A stretch of 64,000 bases of DNA from Pseudomonas sp. MTM4 (GTDB lineage: Bacteria; Pseudomonadota; Gammaproteobacteria; Pseudomonadales; Pseudomonadaceae), in contig NZ_CP048411.1 in NCBI RefSeq assembly GCF_019355055.1, positions 3,499,501 through 3,563,500 on the forward strand. The letters are read 5' to 3'. Position numbers and translations under genes: made by a program. The number at the start of each line of letters is the position of its first letter. Position 1 is the stretch's first letter. This document shows positions 8,613 through 19,172 of this stretch, one piece after another. A model generated the notes under the pieces. That model saw nothing but the letters and a program-made list of their open reading frames with translations, searched no databases and was not told where the DNA came from.

Positions 8613-10793
8613 TTACAGGCCGTTCTTGGCCTTGAACTCGCGGCGACGACGGTGCAGGACTGGCTCGGTGTAGCCGTTGGGCTGCTTGGTGCCTTCGAGG
8701 ACCAGCTCCAGTGCGGCCTGGAAGGCCACGCTGTCATCGAAGTTTGGTGCCATCGGGCGGTACAGCGGGTCGCCCTCGTTCTGGCGGTCGACCACCGGCG
8801 CCATGCGCTTGAGGCTTTCGACGACCTGTTCCTGGGTGACCACGCCGTGGCGCATCCAGTTGGCCACGTGCTGGCTGGAGATACGCAGGGTGGCGCGGTC
8901 TTCCATCAGCGCGACGTCATTGATGTCCGGCACCTTGGAACAACCGACGCCCTGCTCGACCCAGCGCACCATGTAGCCGAGGATGCCTTGCGAGTTGTTG
9001 TCCAGCTCGTTGCGCTTTTCCTCGTCGCTCCAGTTGGTGTCCTTGGCCAGCGGGATGGTCAGGATGTCGTCTACCGAGGCCTTGCTGCGCTTGGCCAGTT
9101 CGGCCTGACGGGCGAACACGTCGACCTTATGGTAGTGCATGGCGTGCAGGGTGGCGGCGGTCGGCGAAGGGACCCAGGCAGTGTTGGCGCCGGCCATCGG
9201 GTGGCCGATCTTCTGCTCCAGCATGCCGGCCATCAGGTCGGGCATGGCCCACATGCCCTTGCCGATCTGCGCTTTGCCCTGCAGGCCGCAGGCCAGACCG
9301 ACGTCGACGTTGTTGTCCTCGTAGGAGCTGATCCACTTCTCACCTTTCATGGCGGCCTTGCGCACCACCGGGCCGGCTTCCATGGAGGTGTGGATTTCGT
9401 CGCCGGTGCGGTCGAGGAAGCCGGTGTTGATGAACACCACGCGCTCGCGCGCTTCCTTGATGCAGGCCTTGAGGTTGATGGAGGTGCGACGCTCCTCGTC
9501 CATGATGCCGACCTTCAGGGTATTGCGCGGCAGCTTGAGCACATCCTCGACGCGGCCGAACAGTTCGGTGGCGAAGGCCACTTCTTCCGGGCCGTGCATC
9601 TTCGGCTTGACGATGTAAACCGAGCCGGTGCGGGTATTCTTGCGGGTCGTGTTGTCCTTGAGGTTATGCATGGCGGCGAGGCTGGTGAACAGGCCGTCCA
9701 TGATGCCTTCCGGCACTTCGTTACCTTCCTTGTCGAGGATGGCATCGTTGGTCATCAGGTGACCGACGTTACGGATGAACAGCAGCGAACGGCCATGCAG
9801 GGTTAGCTCGCCGCTGCCATCGGCCTTGCTGTACACACGGTCGGGGTTCATCGCGCGGGTGATGCGCTTGCCGCCCTTTTCCAGGTTCTCGACCAGGTCG
9901 CCCTTCATCAGGCCGAGCCAGTTGCGGTAGACGATGGTCTTGTCGTCGGCGTCGACGGCAGCGATGGAGTCTTCGCAGTCCATGATGGTGGTCAGCGCCG
10001 ACTCCATCAGGATGTCTTTCACGCCGGCGGCGTCGGTCTGGCCGATGGGGCTGGCCGGGTCAATCTGGATTTCGAAATGGATGCCGTTGTGCTTGAGCAG
10101 TACGGCAATCGGTGCGCTCGCGTCGCCCTGGAAGCCGAGCAGCTGCTGCGGGTCTTTCAGGCCGGTGGTGCTGCCGTCTTTCAGCGATACGACCAGCTTG
10201 CCGCCTTCGATGCGGTAGCCGGTGGAGTCTGCATGCGAGCCGCTTTCCAGTGCTGCGGCTTCATCGAGGAAGGTGCGGGCGTAGGCGATGACCTTGTTGC
10301 CGCGAATCTCGTTGTAGCCCGGGCCCTTGGTGGCGCCATCTTCTTCGGAGATGGCGTCGGTGCCGTATAGGGCGTCGTACAGCGAACCCCAGCGGGCGTT
10401 GGCTGCGTTCAGCGCGAAGCGTGCGTTCATGATCGGCACCACTAGCTGCGGGCCGGCCATGCGGGTGATTTCTTCGTCGACGTTCTGGGTGGTGGCCTGG
10501 AAGTCTTCGGCTTCGGGCAGCAGGTAGCCGATTTCCTGCAGGAAGGTCTTGTACGCGGCGAAGTCGTGAGTCTGACCGGCGCGGGCCTGATGCCAGGCGT
10601 CGATTTTCGCCTGCAGTTCGTCACGCTTGGCCAGCAGAGCGCGGTTTTTCGGCGCCAGATCATGGATGACGCTGTCGGCGCCGGCCCAGAAGGCCGCGGC
10701 GTCGACGCCAGTACCGGGGATCGCTTCGTTGTTGACGAAGTCATACAGGACTTTGGCGACCTGCAGGCCACCGACTTGAACGCGCTCAGTCAT
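8613..10793 (-). CDS. glcB: Malate synthase G
   Basis: 726 aa from [16 protein letters not shown], matching the roughly 720-residue G isoform rather than the shorter A form. The start at 10793 sits behind GAGGCGAG; an in-frame start further up is not family-like. Catalyses glyoxylate + acetyl-CoA to malate, the second step of the glyoxylate shunt, in the cytoplasm. Recognisable blocks include the [17 protein letters not shown] segment with the Mg-binding acidic residues, [18 protein letters not shown], and [17 protein letters not shown] in the C-terminal part. A strong terminator follows. Divergent from gcvR across about 275 bases that should hold both promoters. Confidence 0.97.
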   Translation of the reverse strand: MTERVQVGGLQVAKVLYDFVNNEAIPGTGVDAAAFWAGADSVIHDLAPKNRALLAKRDELQAKIDAWHQARAGQTHDFAAYKTFLQEIGYLLPEAEDFQATTQNVDEEITRMAGPQLVVPIMNARFALNAANARWGSLYDALYGTDAISEEDGATKGPGYNEIRGNKVIAYARTFLDEAAALESGSHADSTGYRIEGGKLVVSLKDGSTTGLKDPQQLLGFQGDASAPIAVLLKHNGIHFEIQIDPASPIGQTDAAGVKDILMESALTTIMDCEDSIAAVDADDKTIVYRNWLGLMKGDLVENLEKGGKRITRAMNPDRVYSKADGSGELTLHGRSLLFIRNVGHLMTNDAILDKEGNEVPEGIMDGLFTSLAAMHNLKDNTTRKNTRTGSVYIVKPKMHGPEEVAFATELFGRVEDVLKLPRNTLKVGIMDEERRTSINLKACIKEARERVVFINTGFLDRTGDEIHTSMEAGPVVRKAAMKGEKWISSYEDNNVDVGLACGLQGKAQIGKGMWAMPDLMAGMLEQKIGHPMAGANTAWVPSPTAATLHAMHYHKVDVFARQAELAKRSKASVDDILTIPLAKDTNWSDEEKRNELDNNSQGILGYMVRWVEQGVGCSKVPDINDVALMEDRATLRISSQHVANWMRHGVVTQEQVVESLKRMAPVVDRQNEGDPLYRPMAPNFDDSVAFQAALELVLEGTKQPNGYTEPVLHRRRREFKAKNGL

Positions 10794-11068
10794 TACTCGC
10801 CTCACTTGGTTCTTCAAATCTTCGGACGATTCTTCTTGTAGTCCGGGTCGGCGGATACTACAGGAAGCCGTTCGGAAAAGCAGTTCGTTGCGCTTGGTCA
10901 GCCCAGGTCGACGGCTCGGCATTAAGAGATCATTTTGGCCGTGCTAAAGCGGCGAAACCGGCACCTTGTTCTATACCTATGGAACCGGGCTCCACGGGTG
11001 CACGACTCACGCTCAGGCGCACTGGGCATTCGCCGGTAGCGCACGAACCAACTGAAGAGGAGCCAGAC

Positions 11069-11587
11069 ATGGACCATCTCGTCCTGACAGTCATCGCCGA
11101 AGATCAGCCGGGGCTGGTCGAACGTATCGCCAATTGCATCGTCGGGCATGGCGGCAACTGGTTGGAGAGCCGCATGTCGCGCATGGCCGGGCAGTTCGCC
11201 GGGATTCTACGGGTTGCGGTGCCGGCCGAAGCGCATGCCGACCTGATCGCCGCGTTGCAGCAGCTGGAGCGTCAAGGCATCCGCGTGGTGTTCGCGCACA
11301 GCGGCGAAGAGCCCGAGCGCAGCTGGCGGATGATCCAATTGCAACTGGTGGGCAATGATCGTCCCGGCATCGTTCGCGACATCACCCGACTGCTGGCGGG
11401 GCACGGCGTCAACCTGGAAAGCCTGGACACCGATGTGTTGCCCGCGCCGATGACCAACGAATTGCTATTTCATGCCGATGCGCGCCTGGCGGTGCCGACC
11501 GAGCTGTCGCTGGAAGCGTTGCAGCAGCACCTGGAAACCCTGGCCGACGATCTGATGGTGGAGCTGAAATTGCAGTCGGCGGACTGA
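11069..11587 (+). CDS. GcvR-family double-ACT regulatory protein
   Basis: 172 aa from MDHLVLTVIAEDQPGL, with GAGGAG ahead of the start; an earlier in-frame ATG at 10979 is rejected for want of a family-like N-terminus. Two ACT domains are plain: residues about 1-75 (DQPGLVERIANCIVGHGGNW) and about 88-165 (NDRPGIVRDITRLLAGHGVN), each with the glycine-bearing loop that binds amino acids. GcvR proteins repress the glycine-cleavage operon through GcvA, with glycine as effector. The Pseudomonas relatives are annotated this way by similarity, but the actual target here is not shown. Confidence 0.8.
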   Translation: MDHLVLTVIAEDQPGLVERIANCIVGHGGNWLESRMSRMAGQFAGILRVAVPAEAHADLIAALQQLERQGIRVVFAHSGEEPERSWRMIQLQLVGNDRPGIVRDITRLLAGHGVNLESLDTDVLPAPMTNELLFHADARLAVPTELSLEALQQHLETLADDLMVELKLQSAD

Positions 11588-11616
11588 CCGCTAACTACAC
11601 GGGCGCATGCGTCGCC

Positions 11617-12510
11617 TCAGGCTTCAACGCTCCTGCGCATCAGCCGCCAGGCGTCATAGCTGTACACCGCCAGCCCGGCCCAGATGCAGATGAACGCCAC
11701 TTGGCGGTCGGCAGGGAAGGGCTCGTTGAACACCCACACCGCGAGGATCAGCAACAGTGTCGGAGTGATGTACTGCAAAAATCCAAGGGTCGAATAGGGC
11801 AGATGACGTGCCGCGGCATTGAAGCACAACAGCGGCAGCAGGGTGACCGGGCCGGCGGCTATCAGCCACAGTGCCTGGGGTTCGGTCCAGAACGACCATT
11901 CGGTGGTCGGCCCGCTGCCAAAGAAAAACAGCCAGATCAGGGCGACCGGCAGTAGCAGCCAGGTTTCCACCACCAGACCAGGCAGCGCCGCCACCGGCGC
12001 CTGCTTGCGCAACAGGCCGTAGCTGCCAAAGCTTAGCGCCAGCACCATCGCGACCACAGGAAAGTCGCCGAGCGTGACCAGCTGCAGCAGCACGCCGGTC
12101 GCCGCCATGGCGACCGCAAGCCACTGCAGCGGACGCAGTCGTTCACGCAGCACGATCAAGCCGAGCAGCACATTGACCAGTGGATTGATGTAGTAGCCCA
12201 GGCTCGCCTCGAGCATGTGATCGTTGTTGACCGCCCAGACGTAGATCAGCCAGTTGGTCGCGATCAAGACACTGGAAATCATCAGCACGCCGATTCGGCG
12301 CGGATGCGCCAGCAGCTCCTGCCACCAGCCCGGATGGCGCCAGAGCATGAGCACCAGCGTGCCGAACACCGCCGACCAGATGGCGCGCTGGGTAACGATC
12401 TCGAGCGCCGCGTACTGCTCGATGGATTTGAAGTAGAGCGGGAACATGCCCCAGATGCAGAAGGTCGTCAGACCCAGCAAATACCCTTTACGCAGATCGG
12501 CGGTGGCCAT
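11617..12510 (-). CDS. rarD: RarD-type EamA/DMT permease
   Basis: 297 aa from MATADLRKGYLLGLTTFCIWG. The upstream extension in the same frame is rejected because the conserved protein starts here. About ten membrane helices in two EamA repeats, with the RarD hallmark sequence FCIWGMFPLYFKSIEQYAALEI near the N-terminus (residues about 14-35) and the N-terminal W-G-P-L pattern. It is an inner-membrane transporter of the drug/metabolite superfamily, named for chloramphenicol sensitivity, with no firm substrate. It is a lone minus-strand gene divergent from the SDR-trehalase pair. Confidence 0.9.
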   Translation of the reverse strand: MATADLRKGYLLGLTTFCIWGMFPLYFKSIEQYAALEIVTQRAIWSAVFGTLVLMLWRHPGWWQELLAHPRRIGVLMISSVLIATNWLIYVWAVNNDHMLEASLGYYINPLVNVLLGLIVLRERLRPLQWLAVAMAATGVLLQLVTLGDFPVVAMVLALSFGSYGLLRKQAPVAALPGLVVETWLLLPVALIWLFFFGSGPTTEWSFWTEPQALWLIAAGPVTLLPLLCFNAAARHLPYSTLGFLQYITPTLLLILAVWVFNEPFPADRQVAFICIWAGLAVYSYDAWRLMRRSVEA

Positions 12511-12701
12511 GGTGGTCCTGTAACGGAGCAACGGAGAGCCGGACATTTTGCGCCTGCGGCAGGCCCTTTGTCTGCCGCTGCGATGGTTCGCGCCGTTGAA
12601 GCAATTGGCAAACACACAGGTTGAACGCAGCCGACCGCAGCCCGTCTCACCTGAACGACTCAGGGGCGTCGTTGCGCTCCGATAGCCACATGAGGTCTGC
12701 G

Positions 12702-13469
12702 ATGAATTTGCACGACAAGGTTGCATTGGTTACCGGTGGCTCGCAGGGCATCGGTCGCGGTATCGCCGTACGCCTGGCGGAGGCGGGGGCCGATCTGGTC
12801 ATCAACGGACGGCACGATGACGACGACGTTCGGGAGACCCTCGAACAGATCCGCGCGCAAGGCCGGCGTGCCTGCTTCATCTCTGCCGATGTCGGCGTGG
12901 TCGCCGAATGTCAGCGGTTGGTCGAGCAAGCGGTCGAGCAGATGGGCCGCCTGGATATCCTGGTCAATAATGCCGGGGTGCAGAAGCATGCCGCCTTTCT
13001 CGATGCCAGCGAGGCCGATTACGACCAGGTACTGAATGTCAATCTGCGCGGGCCGTTCTTTACTGCTCAGGCGTTTGCGCGATACCTGCGCGACGCAGGG
13101 CGGGGCGGGCGCATCATCAACAACAGCTCGGTTCACGAGGAGTTGCCATTCCCCAACTTCACCAGTTATTGCGCCAGCAAGGGCGGTTTGAAAATGCTCA
13201 TGCGCAACCTGGCGATCGAACTGGCGCCGTTGGGTATCACTGTCAATAACGTCGCGCCGGGCGCGATCGAGACGCCGATCAACCGCTCGCTGATGAACCA
13301 GCCGGAAAAACTCGCCGGCCTGCTGTGCAACATCCCTGCAGGCCGCCTTGGCCAACCGCGCGACGTGGCGGGCGCGGTGGCTTTCCTTGCCTCCGACGAG
13401 GCCGATTACATCACTGGCACCACGCTGGTGATAGACGGCGGACTGCTATGGAATTACAGCGAGCAATGA
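12702..13469 (+). CDS. SDR-family oxidoreductase, glucose 1-dehydrogenase-like
   Basis: 255 aa from [13 protein letters not shown], with GAGGT 5 bases ahead of the ATG. A classical short-chain dehydrogenase: nucleotide-binding TGGSQGIG near the N-terminus, NNAG structural motif, catalytic Ser in the NNSSVHEE block, Tyr156 and Lys160 (YCASK), and a typical C-terminal GGLLWNY end. It uses NAD(P)H. The closest class is the glucose 1-dehydrogenase/3-oxoacyl reductase group, and the substrate cannot be fixed. It overlaps the trehalase start by four bases (ATGA, 13466-13469). Glucose released from trehalose is a plausible substrate, by context only. Confidence 0.85.
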   Translation: MNLHDKVALVTGGSQGIGRGIAVRLAEAGADLVINGRHDDDDVRETLEQIRAQGRRACFISADVGVVAECQRLVEQAVEQMGRLDILVNNAGVQKHAAFLDASEADYDQVLNVNLRGPFFTAQAFARYLRDAGRGGRIINNSSVHEELPFPNFTSYCASKGGLKMLMRNLAIELAPLGITVNNVAPGAIETPINRSLMNQPEKLAGLLCNIPAGRLGQPRDVAGAVAFLASDEADYITGTTLVIDGGLLWNYSEQ

Positions 13470-15091
13470 CTGATATCGATCACAAAGGCCCCTTCGATTA
13501 CGACACGCATGCGGTCTCCGCCGCCGATACCCTGACCCCGGCGGATCGTTATCAGGAACTCTTCCTGGCGGTGCAGACGCAGCGCGTGTTCCCCGACAGC
13601 AAGACCTTTGTCGACTGCGCGCCGCGCCAGCATCCCGAGCGCATTCTTGAGGCCTATCGCGCACGCTCCGGCGCCCCCGATTTCAATCTGCGCGCCTTTG
13701 TGCACGAGCACTTCAGCGTGTTCGAATTGTCGGCGAGCGAGTTCGTCGCCAACCCCAACGACAGCCTGAGCGAGCACATCGATCGGCTCTGGCCTGTTCT
13801 GACCCGGCATCCACGCCAGCACCCGGAATTCTCGTCACTGCTGCCGCTGCCGCACGACTACGTGGTGCCGGGCGGGCGCTTCACCGAGCTGTATTACTGG
13901 GATTCCTACTTCACCATGCTCGGCCTGGACGAGAGTGGGCATTGCGAGCTGCTGCGTTCGATGGCGGACAACTTCGCCTACCTGATCGACACGTACGGCC
14001 ACGTGCCCAATGGCAATCGCTCCTATTACCTGAGCCGTTCGCAGCCGCCGGTGTTCGCGCTGATGATCGATCTGTTCGAAGACACCGGCGTGCATCGCGC
14101 CAGCGATTACCTGCCACAGCTGCGCAAGGAATATGCCTTTTGGACCGAGGGTGGCGAACATCTGCGCCCCGGTGAGGCGCATCGGCGCTGCGTCTGCCTG
14201 GCCGATGGCAGCGTACTCAACCGTTACTGGGATGACCGCGATACGCCACGCGAGGAGTCCTACCTCGAAGACGTCGAGACCGCGCGCTCATCGAGCCGGC
14301 CGGCGCATGAGGTCTATCGTGACCTGCGTGCGGGCGCCGAATCGGGCTGGGATTTCAGTTCGCGCTGGCTGGGCGACCCGCAGCGGTTATCGAGCATTCG
14401 CACCACCAACATCATTCCGGTGGACCTCAACTGTTTTCTCTACAAGCTCGAACGGCAGATAGCCCGCCTGAGTGACATGAAGCAGCACGGCTGCGCCGAG
14501 GAATTCCGCCAACGTGCCGAGGCGCGCCTGCAGGCTATCGATCGCTACCTGTGGAACGAGCAGAGCGGCGCCTATTTCGATTACGACTGGACGCTGCAGA
14601 AACCGCGCGACAACCTCACAGCCGCGACGTTGACGCCGCTGTTCGTGCAACTGGCCAGCGCCGAACAGGCGGCGCGCGTTGCCGACATCGTGCGCGAACG
14701 GCTGCTCGCGCCGGGCGGGCTGTCAACGACCGAGATTAGCGACAGCGGCGAGCAATGGGACCGCCCCAACGGCTGGGCGCCATTGCAGTGGATGGGGATT
14801 CGCGGGCTGCAGGCCTACGGCCACGAGGCGCTGGCACTGCAGATCGAAGAGCGCTGGCTGAGCATTGTCTCGCACCTCTTCGAACGGGAAAGCAAACTGG
14901 TGGAAAAGTATGTGCTGCGGCCTTGCGTCGAACATGCGACCGGTGGGGAATATCCTCTGCAGGACGGTTTCGGCTGGACCAATGGCGTGACCCGCAAGCT
15001 GATGCAAGAAGACCCGACCCACGAAGTCCATCGTTGTCGGGCGGGGCAGTGCCGGCCGGAGTGGGCCAGTTCGGCGGGAGATACAGGCTGA
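13466..15091 (+). CDS. treF: Cytoplasmic alpha,alpha-trehalase (GH37)
   Basis: 541 aa from [13 protein letters not shown], close to the length of E. coli TreF and without a signal peptide, so cytoplasmic. Both family signatures are intact: [14 protein letters not shown] starting at residue 135 and [13 protein letters not shown] starting at residue 430, plus DGFGWTNGV near the end. It hydrolyses trehalose to two glucose molecules, so it would recycle internal trehalose made during osmotic stress. The start is fixed by ATGA overlap with the SDR gene. The coupled SDR partner is unusual and may act on the glucose product. Confidence 0.93.
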   Translation: MTDIDHKGPFDYDTHAVSAADTLTPADRYQELFLAVQTQRVFPDSKTFVDCAPRQHPERILEAYRARSGAPDFNLRAFVHEHFSVFELSASEFVANPNDSLSEHIDRLWPVLTRHPRQHPEFSSLLPLPHDYVVPGGRFTELYYWDSYFTMLGLDESGHCELLRSMADNFAYLIDTYGHVPNGNRSYYLSRSQPPVFALMIDLFEDTGVHRASDYLPQLRKEYAFWTEGGEHLRPGEAHRRCVCLADGSVLNRYWDDRDTPREESYLEDVETARSSSRPAHEVYRDLRAGAESGWDFSSRWLGDPQRLSSIRTTNIIPVDLNCFLYKLERQIARLSDMKQHGCAEEFRQRAEARLQAIDRYLWNEQSGAYFDYDWTLQKPRDNLTAATLTPLFVQLASAEQAARVADIVRERLLAPGGLSTTEISDSGEQWDRPNGWAPLQWMGIRGLQAYGHEALALQIEERWLSIVSHLFERESKLVEKYVLRPCVEHATGGEYPLQDGFGWTNGVTRKLMQEDPTHEVHRCRAGQCRPEWASSAGDTG

Positions 15092-15251
15092 AGACTAAAG
15101 CGGCGACCTAGTTCGCCGTGAGGTTCGGTGCGGGCTCAGGCTCGGCCTCGACGCTCTGATTCTGTTAGTAGGCTGGCGTCTACATTGGTCGCGAGGGCGC
15201 GCCGCCAACAAAAACGGTGCGGTGGGTTTTGTTTTGTAGCCGACCTGAATG

Positions 15252-15755
15252 TCAGGGCGCCCGTCGATAGGGATTAGCCAGCGCCCCCGACAGATCCAGC
15301 GTCCCCTTCTCGACGAACCGCTGCGTACCGAAAAGCCCACCGGCGAGCTTGCCGCGCAGCACGTAGGGCACCTCCTCCATGCCGATGTCCTCGGCCAGCC
15401 CCAGCGCTTGTCGCGCGGCGGAGAACGCCGAAATGGTCACCGGAACGGTCAGTACGGTTTCGCCGAAGCGTGGCACGCTGCCGCGCTCATCGCTGACACC
15501 GCTGGCCAGGCGTCGACCGTTGATTTCCAGATCGAGCGCCACGCCGTTGTACTCCAGCGCCATGTCGTTGGGGTTCTGCACGCGAAGCTTGACCGCCATG
15601 CGCAGCTCCAAGCCTTCGCCGGTCAGCGGCTGGATACCGGCGACTTGCACGTTGAGCGGGTCGCGCTGGGTGAACATCGCACAGCTGACCAGGCTCAACG
15701 CTAGCAGAATGACCGACAGCAGACGTGCAACAGATACAGCTGGGCGCATGCGCAT
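15252..15755 (-). CDS. LEA-type-2 (WHy domain) lipoprotein
   Basis: 167 aa. The N-terminus is a lipoprotein signal with lipobox LSLVSC, so the mature protein starts at Cys at about residue 25 and is membrane anchored. The rest is an LEA_2/WHy fold: PLNVQVAGIQPLTGEGLELR, then NPNDMALEYNGVALDLEING with the conserved Asn-Pro-Asn. Bacterial members are thought to protect or organise membranes in stress. It follows the slipin gene by 7 bases in the nfeD-slipin-LEA operon. Downstream to 15092 there is no gene. Confidence 0.85.
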   Translation of the reverse strand: MRMRPAVSVARLLSVILLALSLVSCAMFTQRDPLNVQVAGIQPLTGEGLELRMAVKLRVQNPNDMALEYNGVALDLEINGRRLASGVSDERGSVPRFGETVLTVPVTISAFSAARQALGLAEDIGMEEVPYVLRGKLAGGLFGTQRFVEKGTLDLSGALANPYRRAP

Positions 15756-15762
15756 AAATGCT

Positions 15763-16524
15763 CTACTCGGGTTTCTTGGTGAGGTTGCCCAAGCCCTGTA
15801 ACAGCTCCATGGGCAGCGGGAAGACGATGGTCGAGTTCTTGTCGCCAGCGATGTTGCTCAGCGTCTGCATGTAACGCAGCTGCATCGCGCCGGACTGACG
15901 ACCGAGCATCTCGGCGGCCTGCATCAGTTTCTCCGACGCCTGCAACTCGCCCTCAGCATGAATGACCTTGGCCCGCCGCTCGCGTTCCGCTTCGGCCTGA
16001 CGGGCGATGGCGCGGATCATCGATTCGTCCAGATCCACGTGCTTGATCTCGACGTTGGCCACCTTGATGCCCCAGGCGTCGGTCTGCGCATCGAGCACTT
16101 GCTGGATGTCGTTGTTGAGTTGTTCGCGCTCGGCCAGCATGTCGTCCAGATCGTGCTTGCCGAGCACGGCGCGCAGGGTGGTCTGGGCCAGCTGGCTGGT
16201 TGCCGAATGGTAATCCTCTACCTGAATGATGGCCTTTTCGGCATCCAGCACGCGGTAGTAAACCACCGCATTGACCTTGACCGAGACGTTATCGCGAGAG
16301 ATCACGTCCTGCGTCGGCACGTCCAGCACCAGGGTGCGCAGATCGACCCGCACCATTTGCTGAATGCCGGGAATGACCATGATCAGCCCCGGCCCCTTGA
16401 CCTTCCAGAAGCGCCCTAGCTGGAACACCACGCCACGCTCGTATTCGCGCAAGATGCGGAAGGTCGATGCGAGCAGCGCGAAAAACAGCACCAGCACCGC
16501 GATGAAGCTCATTTCAAAACCCAT
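15763..16524 (-). CDS. Slipin / SPFH (band 7) membrane scaffold protein
   Basis: 253 aa: one N-terminal membrane helix ([16 protein letters not shown]), then the SPFH domain at about residues 25-190 ([54 protein letters not shown]) and a short coiled tail rich in Glu and Ala. It resembles bacterial stomatin partners that form oligomers with NfeD at the inner membrane. The NfeD gene ends 3 bases upstream of its start, which supports the family call. Confidence 0.93.
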   Translation of the reverse strand: MGFEMSFIAVLVLFFALLASTFRILREYERGVVFQLGRFWKVKGPGLIMVIPGIQQMVRVDLRTLVLDVPTQDVISRDNVSVKVNAVVYYRVLDAEKAIIQVEDYHSATSQLAQTTLRAVLGKHDLDDMLAEREQLNNDIQQVLDAQTDAWGIKVANVEIKHVDLDESMIRAIARQAEAERERRAKVIHAEGELQASEKLMQAAEMLGRQSGAMQLRYMQTLSNIAGDKNSTIVFPLPMELLQGLGNLTKKPE

Positions 16525-16527
16525 GGT

Positions 16528-17904
16528 TCACCTCTCCTCGATTGGCGGCGCGTCGGCCGCGGTGACGTCCAGTTGCAGCCCGTGTCTCGCCACGACACGG
16601 ACTTGTTGACCCAGATGCAAGGGAGCCGCGCTGCGGACCTGCCAATGCTCGCCCTGCAGCAGCACCCAGCCGCAAGCCGGGTCGGCCGCCTGAACGCGGC
16701 TGATCGGCGCCAGGCTACCGATCAGCTCGGCATCACCGCTGACCACGCGCTGCCGGCGCGCCTTGAGCGCCATGCTGACGATGGCGAACACCAGCAGCGC
16801 GCTGACCACCGCCAGGGTGCCGATCAAGGTCAGGGGAATACCGTAGCCCGGCACCTCGGTATCGATCAGGATTACCGAGCCGGTGACGAATGCGGCGACA
16901 CCGCCCAGGCCGAGCACGCCGAAACTGGGCGCGAACGCCTCGGCGATCATGAAGCCCAGGCCCAGCAGAATCAGCGCTACCCCGGCGTAGTTCACCGGCA
17001 GCAGCTGCAAGGAATACAACGCCAGCAGCAGGCAGATGCCGCCGATCACGCCACCGCCGGTCGTGCCCGGATTGGAGAATTCGAATATCAATCCGTAGAT
17101 GCCGATCATCATCAGGATCAGCGCCACGCTGGGGTTGGTGATCACGGCCAGCAAGCGCACCCGCCAGTCCGGTTCGTAGTGATCGAGCGTTGCGTTGGCG
17201 GTCTGTAGCCTTCGCTCGCCAGCGCTGGTCTGGATAGTTTTGCCGTCGAGTTTGCCGAGCAGGTCATCCAGATCGGTGGCAACGTAATCGACCACCTTAA
17301 GCTCCAGTGCCTCGCTGGCCGACAGGCTCACCGCCTCGCGCACCGCCTGTTCCGCCCATTCAGCATTGCGCCCGCGCAGCTGCGCCAGGCCACGGATATA
17401 CGCAGCGGCGTCGTTGACCTGCTTGCGGCTCATGGCATCGCCGGCATCGGTGGAATCAGGCTTTTCGGCGTCTGGCGGCTGCTCGGGTGGGCTGCCTGGC
17501 GAGCCATCGATCTGCACCGGCGTGGCGGCGCCGAGGTTGGTGCCCGGGGCCATCGCGGCGATATGGCTGGCGTAGAGCATATAGGTGCCGGCGCTGGCCG
17601 CGCGCGAGCCGCTGGGCGTGACATAGGTGGCGATCGGGACGGGACTGGCGAGCACTTCCTTGATGATGGCGCGCATCGAGCTGTCCAGCCCGCCGGGTGT
17701 GTCCAGCTCCAGCACCAACAGCTGCGCATTGGTTTGCGCGGCGCGCTGTATGCCGCTGGTGATGTAGTCGGCGCTGGCCGGACCGATCACGCCGTCGACC
17801 CGCAGCACCGTCACCGGAGCCGCAGCCAGCGTCGTCCCGACGATACCCAGCCATATTGTCAGGAGCGTCAGCAGCCAGGCCAATCGATCAATGGGGCGTC
17901 GCAT
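16528..17904 (-). CDS. NfeD-family membrane serine protease (long form)
   Basis: 458 aa. A signal/TM segment covers residues 9-28, then a ClpP-like protease domain with LELDTPGGLDSSM, the catalytic Ser104 in SAGTYML and the likely general base Lys161 (SRKQVNDAA). Four to five membrane helices follow at about 265-375, and a C-terminal soluble OB-fold NfeD domain ends the protein. A proline- and glycine-rich insert at about 131-155 lies in the protease part. Long NfeD proteins cleave stomatin partners; here the slipin gene follows directly. Its job is probably membrane-protein quality control. Confidence 0.92.
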   Translation of the reverse strand: MRRPIDRLAWLLTLLTIWLGIVGTTLAAAPVTVLRVDGVIGPASADYITSGIQRAAQTNAQLLVLELDTPGGLDSSMRAIIKEVLASPVPIATYVTPSGSRAASAGTYMLYASHIAAMAPGTNLGAATPVQIDGSPGSPPEQPPDAEKPDSTDAGDAMSRKQVNDAAAYIRGLAQLRGRNAEWAEQAVREAVSLSASEALELKVVDYVATDLDDLLGKLDGKTIQTSAGERRLQTANATLDHYEPDWRVRLLAVITNPSVALILMMIGIYGLIFEFSNPGTTGGGVIGGICLLLALYSLQLLPVNYAGVALILLGLGFMIAEAFAPSFGVLGLGGVAAFVTGSVILIDTEVPGYGIPLTLIGTLAVVSALLVFAIVSMALKARRQRVVSGDAELIGSLAPISRVQAADPACGWVLLQGEHWQVRSAAPLHLGQQVRVVARHGLQLDVTAADAPPIEER

Positions 17905-18117
17905 CGGTGTGATCCTCCCGAATCGACGATGGCGCGACGAGGTATCGCGGCACTACCAGAGAGGGTAGTCCAGTTGACGCGAGGTTCCCGTCACGACGTC
18001 GGATCGTCCGCAAGAGACCGGCGTCTGAACTCTCGGGCGCCATCGGGCCTCACAATTCAACCGAGGCTGATATCCGCGCGGGTTTGCCGCGCCGGCCCGC
18101 TCCATGAGGAGTCTTCC

Positions 18118-18951
18118 ATGCGTATTCACCATCTCAACTGCGGCTGCATGTGCCCGGTGGGCGGCAAGCTGTTCGATGGTTTCAGCGATGGGCTGACCGC
18201 CAGCCTGGTCTGCCACTGCCTGTTGATCGAGACCGAGCAGCACGGGCTGGTGCTGGTCGACACCGGCTTTGGCAGCTGCGATGTGCTGGAGCCGCGCAAG
18301 CGCCTCAGCCAGTTCTTCATCGCCTTCAACAACATCAAGTTCGAGCGTCGCTTCACGGCGCTGGAGCAGGTGCGCCAGCTTGGTTTCAAGCCCGAAGACG
18401 TCCGGCACATCCTGCTTACTCATCTGGATTTCGATCACGCCGGTGGCCTCGAGGATTTCCCCGAGGCCCAGGTCCACGTGCTGCAGCGTGAAATGGATGC
18501 GGCGCGCTCGACTCACAGCTTCATTGGCCATCGGCGCTACCGTCATCGGCAATGGGACGAGGTGCGCAACTGGCAGTTCTACGAGCCGGGCGGTGATAAC
18601 TGGTTCGGTTTCCAGGCCGTCAAAGAGCTGCGCGGGCTGCCGCCAGAGCTTTTGCTCATCCCGCTGACCGGCCATACCCACGGCCATGCGGGCGTCGCGC
18701 TGCAGACCAATCAGGGCTGGCTGCTGCACGCCGGCGATGCCTATTTCTACCGCGACGAAGTCGGCCAAACCGAGCGTTACTGCACGCCGGGCCTGCGTTT
18801 GTACCAGCGCATGATGGAAGTCGACCGTCCGGCGCGCCTGTCCAATCAGCATCGACTCTGGACCTTGTCGCTGGAACACAAGGGCGAGGTGAAGCTGTTC
18901 TGCAGCCACGACGCCAAGGAACTGGAACGCATGCGCGCGAGGCAGGGTTAA
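18118..18951 (+). CDS. MBL-fold metallohydrolase (lactonase-like)
   Basis: 277 aa from MRIHHLNCGCMCPVGG, with TGAGGAG ahead of the ATG. Binuclear zinc-site motifs are present: HLDFDH at residues 102-107, a downstream GHTHGHAG histidine block and HAGDAYFY with the bridging Asp. The overall form resembles the N-acyl-homoserine-lactonase branch of metallo-beta-lactamase proteins, but the substrate is not proven and many such genes are general hydrolases. It overlaps the following small membrane gene by one base (TAATG). Confidence 0.82.
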   Translation: MRIHHLNCGCMCPVGGKLFDGFSDGLTASLVCHCLLIETEQHGLVLVDTGFGSCDVLEPRKRLSQFFIAFNNIKFERRFTALEQVRQLGFKPEDVRHILLTHLDFDHAGGLEDFPEAQVHVLQREMDAARSTHSFIGHRRYRHRQWDEVRNWQFYEPGGDNWFGFQAVKELRGLPPELLLIPLTGHTHGHAGVALQTNQGWLLHAGDAYFYRDEVGQTERYCTPGLRLYQRMMEVDRPARLSNQHRLWTLSLEHKGEVKLFCSHDAKELERMRARQG

Positions 18952-19172
18952 TGTCGCAACATGACGAAGAGCGCTTGGGCGGGCCGGTAGGCGCAATGAT
19001 GAAGTACGTCCGTTGGATCGGGCTGGTAGCCTGCTCGCTCGCCGGGTTGGGCTACATGCTGGTGGGAAACTTCAACATGGCTGGCTTGATGCTGGCGCTG
19101 GCCGTGCTGTCGTGGGTCAACATTCGTCGCAAACGCCGAGACCGATCTGAAGCGTCGCCCACCCAGCACTGA
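18951..19172 (+). CDS. Small two-helix membrane protein
   Basis: 73 aa: a short acidic N-terminus, two hydrophobic helices at about residues 20-40 and 42-57, then a strongly basic tail (RRKRRDR). Its ATG shares a base with the stop of the MBL gene, so it is probably made with it. No family recognised; the basic tail points to an inner-membrane protein with a cytoplasmic C-terminus. Confidence 0.6.
   Translation: MSQHDEERLGGPVGAMMKYVRWIGLVACSLAGLGYMLVGNFNMAGLMLALAVLSWVNIRRKRRDRSEASPTQH

Noticed and set aside
15207..15233. AACAAAA/TTTTGTT inverted repeat between treF and the LEA gene as a bidirectional terminator
   Set aside because: The stem is only A/T with one GC pair and a 13-base loop; too weak to call.
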